Source: Kitasatospora sp. NBC_01266
GTDB lineage: Bacteria > Actinomycetota > Actinomycetes > Streptomycetales > Streptomycetaceae
Direction of reading: 5' to 3'
Length of the DNA stretch: 64,000 bases
Assembly: GCF_036242395.1 (NCBI RefSeq)
Contig: NZ_CP108458.1
Coordinates: 5,270,001-5,334,000 of the forward strand
Positions 43,745 through 52,732 of this stretch are shown here, piece by piece. The notes under the pieces were generated by a model that was given only the letters and a program-made list of their open reading frames with translations, ran no database searches and had not been told where the DNA came from. Each line of letters begins with the position of its first letter. Position 1 is the first letter of the stretch. The position numbers were made by a program, and so were the translations under genes.

Positions 43745-45691
43745 ATGAGGCGAAGCGAGCACCGGCAGCAGGACCTCGACGCCGTGACCGGATCCGCCGT
43801 GCCCATGGCGCCCGCTGCGGACCCGCAGGACCCGGCGGCTCTGACCGCACCCGTCCCCGCGCAGCGCGGCAGCCGGCCCACCGAAGCCGGGCGGGCCTAC
43901 GGCCCGGAGAGCCTGGTGCACGTCCCCGTCCCGCAGGTGGCCGGCCGCTACCCCGCGTCCGCCGACCAGGCACCGGGCTCGGCGGACGAGGCCGAGAGCG
44001 TCCTCGACGCCGCCTCCTTCGAGACCGAACTGGCCGCCCGCGAATCCGCCGCGCTGGAGACCCGGTACCGCGCCGCCGCCGACGCCGGCGACGCGGGTTC
44101 CGCCAGCCAGCTCGGCGCGCTGCTGCTGCGCCGGGGCGACCTGGACGAGGCCGAACCGTATCTGCGCAAGGCCGCCGCGGCCGGCCTGCGGGCCGCCGCC
44201 AACAACCTCGGCGTGCTGCTGCACCAGCGCGGCCACCGGGCCGAGGCCGGCGGCTGGTGGCGGCAGGCCGCGGTGGCGGGCAGCGCGCCGGCCGCGCACG
44301 CGCTGGGCCTGCACCTGCGCGACCAGGGCGACGAGGAGTCCGCCGAGTACTGGCTGCACTTCGCCGCCGAGCAGGGCCACCCGCTGGGCGCCTACGCGCT
44401 GGGCGACCTGATGGAGCATCGGCGCGACGTGCGCGCCGAACGCTGGTTCAAGACGGCCGCCGACGCGGGCCACCGCGAGGCCGCCTACCGGCTGGCCCGG
44501 ATGCGGGAGGCGGCGGGGGACAAGGAGAGCGCCGAGACCTGGTACCGCACCGCCGCCGTGCGCAGCCACGCCCGGGCCGCGCTGCGCCTCGGCGTGCTGG
44601 TCGAGGAGCGCGGCGCGCGGGACGAGGCGGCCCGCTGGTACCGGCAGGCGGCGCAGAACGGCGAGCCGCGGGCGGCCTGCGCGCTGGGCTTCCTGCTGCG
44701 CGACTCCGGTGATCTGCCATCGGCCGCCGAGTGGTGGCAGGAGGCCGCCGAGGCCGGGGACGGCAATGCCGCCAACGCGCTCGGCGCGCTGCACGCGGGC
44801 CGCGGCGAGGACGGCGCCGCCGAGCGCTGGTACCGCGCCGCGCTGGAGGCCGGGGACCACAACGGCGCCTTCAACCTGGGCCTGCTCTGCGCGAGCGCGG
44901 GCCGGCAGGCGCAGGCCGAGCAGTGGTACCGCCGGGCCGCCTACGCCGGGCACCGGGAGGCCTGCAACGCGCTGGCCGTGATCCTGCTGCAGCGCGGCGA
45001 CGAGTCGGGGGCCGAGCCGTGGTTCTCCCGGGCCGCCGAGGCCGGCAGTGTGGACGGCGCCTTCAACCTCGGCATCCTGCACGCGAACCGGGGCGAGCAG
45101 CAGCAGGCGCAGGAGTGGTACGCCAGGGCCGCGGCCGAGGGTCACGGCGAGGCGGCGCTGCAGCTCGCGGTGGTCAAGGAGCAGCGCGGCGACCTCGCCG
45201 CAGCGATGGAGCGCTACCGCCAGGCGGCCACCGGCGGCTCGGCCGAGGGCGCCTTCCGGCTGGCCTCGCTGCTCGACCGGCGCGGGGACGTGCCGGAGGA
45301 GGCCGAGCACTGGTACGCGATCGCGGCCGACGCCGGCCACAGCCGGGCCCAGGTGCGGATGGGCGTGCGGGCGGCCGAGCGGGGCGCGCTGGAGATCGCC
45401 GAGAGCTGGTACCGCAGGGCGGCCGAGACCGGCAGCCGCAGCGCCGCTTTCAACCTCGGCCTGCTGCTGGCCCGTCAGGAGCGGGAGGCGGAGGCGATGC
45501 TCTGGTACACCCGGGCCGCCGACGCCGGGCACGGCCGGGCCGCGCTGCGCCTGGCGCTGCTGGCGCTGCGCCGGGGTGAGCCGGTGCAGGCGGAGAACTG
45601 GTGCCGGCGGGCGACCGACTACGGTCCGCCGGAGGTGGCCGAGCGCGCGGCGCGACTGCTGGACGCGCTGCGCCCGGAACTCAGCGCCTGA
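43745..45691 (+). CDS. Sel1/TPR-repeat protein
   Basis: A 648-residue protein. The first 95 residues are low-complexity; the rest is about fifteen tandem helical repeats of roughly 34-36 residues, with the pattern A-x-x-W-Y/W-R-x-A-A-x-x-G-x-x-x-A-x-x-x-L-G (for example AERWYRAALEAGDHNGAFNLG). No signal peptide or membrane segment is present. Such proteins are scaffolds for protein interaction; the partner is unknown. ATG at 43745, with GGGAG five bases upstream, is preferred over the GTG at 43733. Confidence 0.87.
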   Translation: MRRSEHRQQDLDAVTGSAVPMAPAADPQDPAALTAPVPAQRGSRPTEAGRAYGPESLVHVPVPQVAGRYPASADQAPGSADEAESVLDAASFETELAARESAALETRYRAAADAGDAGSASQLGALLLRRGDLDEAEPYLRKAAAAGLRAAANNLGVLLHQRGHRAEAGGWWRQAAVAGSAPAAHALGLHLRDQGDEESAEYWLHFAAEQGHPLGAYALGDLMEHRRDVRAERWFKTAADAGHREAAYRLARMREAAGDKESAETWYRTAAVRSHARAALRLGVLVEERGARDEAARWYRQAAQNGEPRAACALGFLLRDSGDLPSAAEWWQEAAEAGDGNAANALGALHAGRGEDGAAERWYRAALEAGDHNGAFNLGLLCASAGRQAQAEQWYRRAAYAGHREACNALAVILLQRGDESGAEPWFSRAAEAGSVDGAFNLGILHANRGEQQQAQEWYARAAAEGHGEAALQLAVVKEQRGDLAAAMERYRQAATGGSAEGAFRLASLLDRRGDVPEEAEHWYAIAADAGHSRAQVRMGVRAAERGALEIAESWYRRAAETGSRSAAFNLGLLLARQEREAEAMLWYTRAADAGHGRAALRLALLALRRGEPVQAENWCRRATDYGPPEVAERAARLLDALRPELSA

Positions 45692-45725
45692 CCCTGCACA
45701 CCTGACCGGCCGCCTCGCCGCGCGC

Positions 45726-45766
45726 TTGCCCGTGTGCTTGCCCGTGTGCTCGCCCGCGTGCTCGCC
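45726..45766. repeat. 12-bp tandem repeat between the Sel1 gene and catalase
   Basis: TTGCCCGTGTGC occurs twice exactly (45726, 45738), with a third degenerate copy at 45750 and a partial fourth. Confidence 0.8.
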
Positions 45767-45802
45767 AATGACCATGAACATGCTCCGGGCTGAGATCTCA
45801 TG

Positions 45803-45830
45803 TTGACTTAGACAAAGTCCAAGTTAGGAT
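45803..45830 (+). promoter_or_regulatory. Catalase promoter with PerR/Fur-like operator in the spacer
   Basis: -35 TTGACT (45803-45808) and -10 TAGGAT (45825-45830) are 16 bases apart. An interrupted palindrome, CTTAGAC-AAA-GTCCAAG (45807-45823), covers the spacer. It resembles boxes bound by PerR/FurA/CatR-type peroxide sensors of catalase genes; no such regulator gene is in the window. Confidence 0.7.
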
Positions 45831-45866
45831 CGAGTCACACGACCGGATGACGCGAAGGTGCTCCCC

Positions 45867-47345
45867 ATGACTGCCCAAGAAGAGCTGCGGCCGACCCTGA
45901 CCACCGAGGCCGGCGCGCCCGTTGCCGACAACCAGAACACGGAGACCGCCGGCCCCGGCGGCCCCTCCCTGATCCAGGACCAGCAGCTTTTCGAGAAGCT
46001 CGCACACTTCAACCGCGAGCGGATCCCGGAGCGCGTGGTGCACGCCCGTGGCGCCGCCGCCTACGGCACCTTCACGGTGACCGCGGATGTCACGCGGTAC
46101 ACCCGGGCGTCGTTCCTCTCCGAGGTGGGCAGGCAGACCGAGACCTTCCTGCGGTTCTCCACCGTGGCGGGCAACCTCGGCTCCGCCGACGCGGTGCGCG
46201 ACCCGCGCGGCTTCGCGCTGAAGTTCTACACCGAGGACGGCAACTACGACCTCGTCGGCAACAACACGCCGGTCTTCTTCATCCGGGACGCGCTCAAGTT
46301 CCCCGACTTCATCCACACCCAGAAGCGCGACCCGTACACCGGCTCGCAGGAGGCGGACAACGTCTGGGACTTCTGGGGCCTGTCGCCCGAGTCGACCCAC
46401 CAGGTGACCTGGCTCTTCGGCGACCGGGGCATCCCGGCCTCCTACCGCCACCTCAACGGCTACGGCTCGCACACCTACCAGTGGCAGAACGAGGCCGGCG
46501 AGCACTTCTGGGTGAAGTACCACTTCAAGACCGACCAGGGGATCCGGAACCTGACCTCCGATCAGGCTGCGAAGCTCGCGGGCGAGGACCCCGACAGCCA
46601 CCAGCGCGACCTGCGCGAGGCGATCGAGCGCGGTGAGTTCCCGAGCTGGACCGTGCAGGTGCAGATCATGCCGGCCGCCGACGCCGCGACCTACCGCTTC
46701 AACCCGTTCGACCTGACCAAGGTCTGGCCGCACGCGGACTACCCGCCGATCGAGATCGGCCGGCTCGAGCTGAACCGCAACCCCGACAACATCTTCGCCG
46801 AGGTCGAGCAGTCGATCTTCTCCCCGGCGCACTTCGTGCCCGGTATCGGCCCCTCGCCGGACAAGATGCTGCAGGGCCGCCTCTTCGCCTACGCGGACGC
46901 CCACCGCTACCGGGTCGGCATCAACGCCGACCACCTGCCGGTGAACCGCCCGCACGCCACCGAGGCGCGTACCAACAGCCGTGACGGACACCTCTACGAC
47001 GGCCGGCACGGGCGGCAGAAGAACTACGAGCCGAACAGCTTCGGCGGACCGGTCGAGACCGGCCGTCCGCTCTGGGCGGCCACCGCGGTCAGCGGTTCGA
47101 CCGGTACCCACGCGGCCCCGCTGCACGCCGAGGACGACGACTTCGTGCAGGCGGGCAACCTCTACCGGCTCTTCTCCGAGCAGGAGAAGCAGCGCCTGGT
47201 CGAGAACCTGGCCGGCTTCATCGCCAACGTCTCCGCCGACCGCGACGACATCGTCGAGCGCGCGATCGACAACTTCCGCCAGGCCGACGCCGACTACGGG
47301 CGGCGCCTGGAGGAGGCGGTGCGGGAGCTGCGCAAGCAGCGGTAG
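45867..47345 (+). CDS. katA: Monofunctional heme catalase
   Basis: A 492-residue small-subunit clade 3 catalase. The distal heme residues are His59 ([11 protein letters not shown]) and the Asn pair at 132-133 (VGNNTPVFF), and the proximal tyrosine is Tyr342 in [12 protein letters not shown]. It decomposes hydrogen peroxide in the cytosol. ATG at 45867 has GAAGG eight bases upstream; a GTG at 45858 is less likely. It is monocistronic, bounded by a peroxide-type promoter and a long terminator. Confidence 0.96.
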   Translation: MTAQEELRPTLTTEAGAPVADNQNTETAGPGGPSLIQDQQLFEKLAHFNRERIPERVVHARGAAAYGTFTVTADVTRYTRASFLSEVGRQTETFLRFSTVAGNLGSADAVRDPRGFALKFYTEDGNYDLVGNNTPVFFIRDALKFPDFIHTQKRDPYTGSQEADNVWDFWGLSPESTHQVTWLFGDRGIPASYRHLNGYGSHTYQWQNEAGEHFWVKYHFKTDQGIRNLTSDQAAKLAGEDPDSHQRDLREAIERGEFPSWTVQVQIMPAADAATYRFNPFDLTKVWPHADYPPIEIGRLELNRNPDNIFAEVEQSIFSPAHFVPGIGPSPDKMLQGRLFAYADAHRYRVGINADHLPVNRPHATEARTNSRDGHLYDGRHGRQKNYEPNSFGGPVETGRPLWAATAVSGSTGTHAAPLHAEDDDFVQAGNLYRLFSEQEKQRLVENLAGFIANVSADRDDIVERAIDNFRQADADYGRRLEEAVRELRKQR

Positions 47346-47362
47346 TCCGCGCCCCCATGACG

Positions 47363-47402
47363 GCGGGCCCCGACGATCAGCTGACTGATCGTCGGGGCCC
47401 GC
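47363..47402. terminator. Bidirectional terminator between katA and hisN
   Basis: A perfect 18-bp stem (47363-47380 with 47385-47402) with a CTGA loop, between convergent genes. Confidence 0.88.
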
Positions 47403-47433
47403 ATCCAGTTCGCGCGCGGGTCGGCAGCAGGCG

Positions 47434-48231
47434 TCAGACGCTCAGGCGGCGCAGCGCCTCGTCGTGCAGCACGCCGTTGCTGGCCACCGCGTCCGCTCCG
47501 CCCGGGCCGTCGATGCCGTCCAGGCCGGTGAACCGCCCGCCCGCCTCCTGCACCACGATGCACGGCGCGGCCATGTCCCACAGGCTCAGCTCCGGCTCGG
47601 CGGCGATGTCCACCGCGCCCTCGGCGAGCATCATGTACGACCAGAAATCGCCGTAGGCGCGGGTGCGCCAGCACGCGCGGGTCAGGTCCAGGAACGGGTC
47701 GAGCCGGCCGCGTTCCTCCCAGCCGCTCAGCGAGGAGTAGGAGAGCGAGGCGTCCTCGATCCGCGAGACGCCCGAGACGTGGATCCGCCCGGCCTTGGCC
47801 AGGCTGCGCCCGGCGTACGCGCCCAGCCCCTTGGCCGCCCACCAGCGCCGCTGCAGCGCGGGCGCCGAGACGATGCCGACCACCGGCTGCTGCTCGCCGT
47901 CCGGCCCCTCCTCGAGCAGCGCGATCAGGGTGGCCCAGACCGGCACGCCGCGGATGTAGTTCTTGGTCCCGTCGATCGGGTCGATCACCCAGCGCCGCGG
48001 CCCGGTCCCGACCAGCCCGAACTCCTCGCCCAGCACCGCGTCCCGCGGCCGGGCCCGCTGCAGCACCCCGCGGACCAGCTCCTCGGCGGCCTTGTCGGCG
48101 TCGCTGACCGGCGTCAGGTCGGGCTTGGTCTCGACCTTCAGGTCCAGCGCCCGGAAGCGCTCCAGGGTGACCGAGTCGGCCGAGTCGGCGAGTACGTGGG
48201 CGAGGCGGAGATCATCGTGGTAGTCGGCCAT
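47434..48231 (-). CDS. hisN: Histidinol-phosphatase (inositol monophosphatase family)
   Basis: A 265-residue IMPase-fold enzyme. The metal-binding motifs are GEEFG (68-72) and DPIDGTKN (84-91), and WDMAAP follows near residue 218. The [18 protein letters not shown] stretch is typical of actinobacterial HisN, which performs the eighth step of histidine synthesis. Inositol-1-phosphatase activity cannot be excluded. The ATG at 48231 was chosen; the frame continues upstream into the Uma2 gene region. No other his genes are nearby. Confidence 0.88.
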   Translation of the reverse strand: MADYHDDLRLAHVLADSADSVTLERFRALDLKVETKPDLTPVSDADKAAEELVRGVLQRARPRDAVLGEEFGLVGTGPRRWVIDPIDGTKNYIRGVPVWATLIALLEEGPDGEQQPVVGIVSAPALQRRWWAAKGLGAYAGRSLAKAGRIHVSGVSRIEDASLSYSSLSGWEERGRLDPFLDLTRACWRTRAYGDFWSYMMLAEGAVDIAAEPELSLWDMAAPCIVVQEAGGRFTGLDGIDGPGGADAVASNGVLHDEALRRLSV

Positions 48232-48289
48232 GGGTCGAACAGTAGCGAGCCGTCCGGTGAATCGACAGTTCGGCTCGCGTGGCGGGCGG

Positions 48290-48850
48290 TCAGGACCCGT
48301 CGGGCGAACGGTAGGCGGGGAAGGCGCTGGTGTCGATGCTGAAGCGGAACGGCTCGGGCAGCGGGATCTTGCGGCCGAACTCGAAGGTGAGCGCGTCGTT
48401 GTAGACGCCGTGCTCCAGGAAGCAGTGCAGGGTGCACTCACGCTTGAACGGGTCGACCACCAGGTAGAAGGGGATGCCGAACCGTCCGTAGAGGTCGACC
48501 TTGTCGATCAGGTCGATTCCCTTGGTGCTGCGGGAGAGGACTTCGGCCACCAGCGCGAGCTGGTCCCCGGGGTAGCTGCCCTCCAGGTCCACCGGGACAT
48601 CGGCGGGCATCGCGAAGAAGTCGGGCTGCGGCTCGTCGGTGTAGCCGGGGTGCCTGATGGTCTGCTCGGCGGCGACCTCCCAGCCGGAGTGGAGCGCGAA
48701 CTGCCGGAGCAACTCGAGCTGAATCTTCCAGTGCAGGGGCTTCCCAGATGGCGACACGATGACATTCCCGTTGATGAGTTCCACCCGGAAGCCCTCGGGA
48801 ACCTCGATGCCATCGAGGATGCTGTGCGCGCGTTCGTCGACCACAGTCAT
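48290..48850 (-). CDS. Uma2-family (DUF820) putative restriction-endonuclease-fold protein
   Basis: A 186-residue protein with the PD-(D/E)xK-like layout of Uma2/DUF820. It has [18 protein letters not shown], then [21 protein letters not shown] (acidic residue), and the [18 protein letters not shown] end with lysine-tyrosine. The biological role of this very common family is unknown; a nuclease function is inferred from fold only. A textbook AGGAGG precedes the ATG at 48850. Streptomycete genomes carry many copies. Confidence 0.85.
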   Translation of the reverse strand: MTVVDERAHSILDGIEVPEGFRVELINGNVIVSPSGKPLHWKIQLELLRQFALHSGWEVAAEQTIRHPGYTDEPQPDFFAMPADVPVDLEGSYPGDQLALVAEVLSRSTKGIDLIDKVDLYGRFGIPFYLVVDPFKRECTLHCFLEHGVYNDALTFEFGRKIPLPEPFRFSIDTSAFPAYRSPDGS

Positions 48851-48907
48851 CACGACCTCCTGAGAGCTGTTGGTCTCATGCTGGCACACCGCACCGACAC
48901 TGCGGCC

Positions 48908-49231
48908 CTAATGCCCCGACCCGCTCAGTTGCAGCCCGACCACGCCCGCGATGACCAGCGAGATCGACACCAGCTTGAGCACCGAGGAGCTCTCGTTCAT
49001 CCAGATCATGCCGTAGATCGCGGTGCCGGCCGCGCCGATGCCGGTCCAGACCGCGTAGGCGCTGCCGACCGGCAGGTGCTTCAGGGAGAGGGTGAGCAGG
49101 CCGAAGCTGCTCAGTGCGAAGAGGGCGAAGGCGATGGTGGGGCCGAGCCGGGTGAAGCCGTGGCTGAGCTTGAGGTTGATCGCGAAGCCGGTCTCCAGCA
49201 GGCCGGCGATGATCACCATGAGCCATGCCAT
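48908..49231 (-). CDS. SMR-family exporter, SugE/Gdx-like
   Basis: A 107-residue protein with four membrane helices. Glu13 in AGLLETGFAINL is the central proton/substrate residue of SMR transporters. The segment VGSAYAVWTGIGAAGTAIYG (Tyr59, Trp62) resembles SugE/Gdx guanidinium exporters more than EmrE, so export of guanidinium or small cations is plausible. SMR members often act as paired genes; only one copy is present. GAGGAGG lies upstream of the ATG at 49231. A 7-bp inverted repeat (49245-49251 with 49267-49273) is in its leader. It lies downstream of rsgA on the same strand. Confidence 0.88.
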   Translation of the reverse strand: MAWLMVIIAGLLETGFAINLKLSHGFTRLGPTIAFALFALSSFGLLTLSLKHLPVGSAYAVWTGIGAAGTAIYGMIWMNESSSVLKLVSISLVIAGVVGLQLSGSGH

Positions 49232-49303
49232 CGGGTGCCTCCTCGGCGATCGGCGGACCTTCTTATGATCGCCAATCACCACGCCGCTGCCACCTCGGAT
49301 CGC

Positions 49304-50359
49304 TCAGTCCCCCTCGTGGGCCTCCTTGCTGGACAGCAGCCGGCGCAGTGAGTAGAGCCGGGCCTGGTCGGCGTGGCCGTCCGCGACCCAGGCGTCCAGG
49401 GCGCAGTCGGGCTCGTCGTGGCTGCAGGCGCGCGGGCAGTCCACGGTGCCCGGCTCCAGGTCGGGGAAGGCGTGGATCACCCGGGACGGGTCGATGTGCG
49501 AGAGGCCGAAGGAGCGGAAGCCCGGGGTGTCGATCACCCAGCCCGGGTCCAGTGCCTTCTTGGCGCCGGGCTTGGCCCCGGGCGGCGGGGGCAGCCGCAG
49601 CGCGAGTGCCGAGACGGTGGTGTGCCGGCCGCGTCCGGTGATCGCGTTGACCTGGCCGGTGATCCGCTGGTGCTGCGGCACCAGGGCGTTGACCAGGGTG
49701 GTCTTGCCGACCCCGGAGTGGCCGATGAAGACGGTGGAGAGCCCGCGCAGCCGTTCCCGGACCGTCTCCGCGCCGGTGGTGGCCAGCTCGTCGCGGCTGG
49801 TGACCACGTACTCGATGCCGAGCGGGGCGTAGGACTCCAGCAGCGGGGCGGCCGAGGCCAGGTCGGACTTGGTGAGCACCAGCAGCGGTGTCATCCCCGC
49901 GTCGAAGGCCGCCACCAGGCAGCGGTCGATCAGCCGGGGGCGCGGCTCGGGGTCGGCCAGCGCGGTGACGATGGCCAGCTGGTCGGCGTTGGCCACCACG
50001 ATGCGCTCGTACGGGTCGTCGTCGTCCGCGGTGCGCCGCAGCACCGAGGTGCGCTCCTCGACCCGGACGATCCGGGCGAGCGTGTCCGCCTCACCGGACA
50101 GGTCGCCGATCACGCCGACGATGTCGCCGACCACCACGCCCTTGCGGCCGAGCTCGCGGGACTTCATCGCGACGACCTCGCGTTCCCGCTTGGTCCCGGC
50201 GTCGACCAGGCAGGTCAGCCGGCCCCGGTCCACGGTGAGGATCATCGCCTCGGCGGCGTCCTCGTGCTTGGGCCGGATCCGGGTCCTGGGCCGGGAGCCC
50301 TTGCGGCCCGGGCGGTTGCGGATGTCGTCCTCGTCGGCGTCTTTGCCGTAGCGGCGCAT
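49304..50359 (-). CDS. rsgA: Ribosome small-subunit-dependent GTPase RsgA
   Basis: A 351-residue circularly permuted GTPase. The G4 motif TKSD (163-166) comes before the P-loop GHSGVGKT (213-220) and DTPG (277-280), the hallmark of YjeQ/RsgA. A zinc site of Cys308, Cys312, His314 and Cys319 closes the protein, and an OB fold precedes the GTPase. RsgA assists 30S maturation. It begins 16 bases after aroA, so they form an operon. The basic N-terminal tail is typical of actinobacterial members. Confidence 0.95.
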   Translation of the reverse strand: MRRYGKDADEDDIRNRPGRKGSRPRTRIRPKHEDAAEAMILTVDRGRLTCLVDAGTKREREVVAMKSRELGRKGVVVGDIVGVIGDLSGEADTLARIVRVEERTSVLRRTADDDDPYERIVVANADQLAIVTALADPEPRPRLIDRCLVAAFDAGMTPLLVLTKSDLASAAPLLESYAPLGIEYVVTSRDELATTGAETVRERLRGLSTVFIGHSGVGKTTLVNALVPQHQRITGQVNAITGRGRHTTVSALALRLPPPPGAKPGAKKALDPGWVIDTPGFRSFGLSHIDPSRVIHAFPDLEPGTVDCPRACSHDEPDCALDAWVADGHADQARLYSLRRLLSSKEAHEGD

Positions 50360-50375
50360 GGTGCTGTACTCCCGC

Positions 50376-51722
50376 TCAGTCCGTCGCCGCCGTTGGTTCG
50401 AGCAACTCGGTCCACATCGCCGCGAAGTCCGGCAGGGTCTTGGCGGTGGTCGCCACGTTCTCCACCTGGATCCCGGGCACGGCCAGGCCCAGCACGGCCG
50501 CGGCGGTGGCCAGCCGGTGGTCCTCGTAGGTGTGGAAGACGCCGCCGTGCAGCTTGCGCGGGCGGATCCGCAGGCCGTCCTCGGTCTCGCTGACGTCGCC
50601 GCCCAGCTCGTTGATCTCCCTGGCCAGCGCGGCCAGCCGGTCGGTCTCGTGCAGCCGCAGGTGGGCGATGCCGTACAGGTGCGACTCGGAGTCGGCCAGC
50701 GCGGCGACCGCGGCGATCACCGGCGCGAGCTCGCCGACATCGTGCAGGTCGGCCTCGATGCCGTGGATCACCCCGGTGCCGCGGAACTCCAGCCCCGCCT
50801 CGGTGCTGTGCCGGTCGACGAACTCGCAGGAGCCGCCCATCCGGGTGTAGATCTCGCGCAGCTGGTCGCCGGGCTGGGTGGTGTGCCGGGGCCAGTCGCG
50901 GACGGTCACCCGGCCGCCGGTGACCAGCGCGGCGGCGAAGAACGGCGCGGCGTTGGACAGGTCCGGCTCGACCACCAGGTCGCGGCCCCGCAGCGCGCCG
51001 GGGGTGACCCGCCAGACGTCCTTCTCGCCGCCGTCCTCCGGCGCGTCGACCTGGACGCCGGCCAGCCGCAGCATGTCGACCGTCATCCGGATGTGCGGCA
51101 GCGAGGGGACCGGGCCGCCGATGTTGCGGACCTCCACCCCCTGGTTGTAGCGGGCGCCGGAGAGCAGCAGCGCGCTGACGAACTGGGAGGAGGCGGAGGC
51201 GTCCAGCTCGACCGTGCCGCCCTCCAGCGCGCCGGTGCCGTGCACGGTGAGCGGGAAGCCGCCGCGCCCGCCGTCCTCGATCCGGGCGCCGAGGGCGCGC
51301 AGCGAGTCGATCACGCCGTGCTGCGGGCGCTCGTAACTGCGCGGGTCGCCGTCGAAGTGCACCGGACCGTCGGCCAGCGCGGCCAGCGGCGGCAGGAAGC
51401 GCATGACCGTTCCGGCGTTGCCCACGTCCACCTGGGCCGGGCCGCTGAGCCGCCCGGCCGGGATGATCCGCCAGGCCTCGCCGCCCCCGCTGCCCCCGCA
51501 GGAGTTGTTGACCTGCTCCTCGATGCCCACGCCCAGGGCGCGCAGACCGTCCGCCATCAGCTGGGAGTCCCGGCTGCGCAGCGGTCGCCGCACCCAGCCG
51601 GGCTCGGCGGCCAGCGCGGCCAGGATCAGGGCCCGGTTGGTGACGGACTTGGAACCGGGGATGGTGACAGTCGCATCAACGGCGGTGGTCGCGACGGGGG
51701 CGGGCCACAGGGTCTCGGTCAT
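50376..51722 (-). CDS. aroA: 3-phosphoshikimate 1-carboxyvinyltransferase (EPSP synthase)
   Basis: A 448-residue enzyme of the shikimate pathway. The phosphoenolpyruvate/shikimate motifs are IPGSKSVTNRALIL, DVGNAGTVMRFL, DASASSQFVSALLL, EPDLSNAAPFFAAAL and LRLHETDRLAAL. It condenses shikimate-3-phosphate with phosphoenolpyruvate. The ATG at 51722 gives full family length. Two perfect DnaA boxes lie 50-76 bases upstream. rsgA follows directly. Confidence 0.96.
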   Translation of the reverse strand: MTETLWPAPVATTAVDATVTIPGSKSVTNRALILAALAAEPGWVRRPLRSRDSQLMADGLRALGVGIEEQVNNSCGGSGGGEAWRIIPAGRLSGPAQVDVGNAGTVMRFLPPLAALADGPVHFDGDPRSYERPQHGVIDSLRALGARIEDGGRGGFPLTVHGTGALEGGTVELDASASSQFVSALLLSGARYNQGVEVRNIGGPVPSLPHIRMTVDMLRLAGVQVDAPEDGGEKDVWRVTPGALRGRDLVVEPDLSNAAPFFAAALVTGGRVTVRDWPRHTTQPGDQLREIYTRMGGSCEFVDRHSTEAGLEFRGTGVIHGIEADLHDVGELAPVIAAVAALADSESHLYGIAHLRLHETDRLAALAREINELGGDVSETEDGLRIRPRKLHGGVFHTYEDHRLATAAAVLGLAVPGIQVENVATTAKTLPDFAAMWTELLEPTAATD

Positions 51723-51771
51723 GCGGTCAGTTTAAGGGGGGCCTGGAAAACGGCCTCGCGCCTCTTCGTTC

Positions 51772-51798
51772 TGTGGACAACCCATGGGCTGTGGACAA
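51772..51798 (-). promoter_or_regulatory. Two perfect DnaA boxes upstream of aroA
   Basis: TGTGGACAA occurs at 51772-51780 and 51790-51798, 18 bases apart in the same orientation. On the minus strand both read TTGTCCACA, the Streptomyces consensus. They lie between aroA and the M50 peptidase gene. Confidence 0.6.
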
Positions 51799-51854
51799 CC
51801 GGGCCGGCCCAGAATCCGGCCCGGTCCCGAGCCCGGTTCGGCCGCCTGCCCGGG

Positions 51855-52562
51855 TCAGGCCAGCAGCTGGCTGCCGCCCGCGAGCAGGCAGGCCAGCGAC
51901 ACCACCAGGAAGAGCACCACCCAGAGCAGCGCGCTCACCCCGGTCAGCCGGGCCAGCTGGTCGGCGTCCGAGTCGCGGGCCCCGCCGAGCCGGCGCTTGC
52001 GCTGCAGCTCGATCACCGGCCGCACCCCGGCCAGCAGCAGGAACCAGACGCCCAGGTAGGCGAAGGTGGCCTGCAACTGGGCGCTGCCGTACCAGGAGAT
52101 GGCGAAGAAGGCGCCGCCGGTGAGCACCACCGAGAGCAGCCCGAAGGCGTTCCTGATCATGATCAGCATGGCGGCGAGCAGCAGGATCGCAATCCACAGC
52201 AGCGCGGTGATCCGCCCGGTGGCCAGCAGGGTGGCGCCGCCCAGGCCCAGCAGCGAGGGGGCCGTGTAGCCGGCGGCGGCGGTGAGGATCATGCCCGGCC
52301 CGTTCGGGTGCCCGGAGGAGACGGTCAGACCCGAGGTGTCCGAGTGCAGCCGGATGCTGTCCAGCCGGCGCCCGGTCAGCAGCGCCACCAGGCCGTGCCC
52401 GCCCTCGTGCGCGATGGTCACCACGTTGCGGCTGACCCGCCACAGGGGGTGCGGGAGTATCGCCAGCAGCGCGGCTGCCGCGCAGCCGAGCACCAGCCAG
52501 TGCGGCGGGTCGGGCTGGGTGCCCAGCACCTGCTGCCAGACCCCGCTGATGCTGTGGTTCAT
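51855..52562 (-). CDS. M50B-type membrane zinc metallopeptidase
   Basis: A 235-residue integral membrane protein with the active-site motif AHEGGHGLVALLTG (His52, Glu53, His56) in the first half and five or six membrane helices. An NPDG-like second motif is not obvious; HPNGPGM is the nearest equivalent. The family resembles DUF-type M50 peptidases found across actinobacteria; the substrate is unknown. AAGGAC precedes the ATG at 52562. It is divergent from the SRAP gene. Confidence 0.82.
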   Translation of the reverse strand: MNHSISGVWQQVLGTQPDPPHWLVLGCAAAALLAILPHPLWRVSRNVVTIAHEGGHGLVALLTGRRLDSIRLHSDTSGLTVSSGHPNGPGMILTAAAGYTAPSLLGLGGATLLATGRITALLWIAILLLAAMLIMIRNAFGLLSVVLTGGAFFAISWYGSAQLQATFAYLGVWFLLLAGVRPVIELQRKRRLGGARDSDADQLARLTGVSALLWVVLFLVVSLACLLAGGSQLLA

Positions 52563-52732
52563 GATCGTCCTTGCCGTGCCGGGGTGTTGGGGAAGCCAGC
52601 AGCCTCCCATGCGAGGACCGCGGGGAGGTAGCCGCCGGTTCCGGGGAGCGCCGGATCGAGCCGGTCCGACGGTGGGCCGGCGATCCGGACCGGGCCGCGC
52701 CGGGCGCCGGACGGACGTGGGAGGCTGGCGAC

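Noticed and set aside
49232-49303. Guanidine riboswitch upstream of the SMR gene
   Set aside because: No ykkC-type or paired ACGR-loop structure could be recognised by eye; only a simple 7-bp inverted repeat is present.
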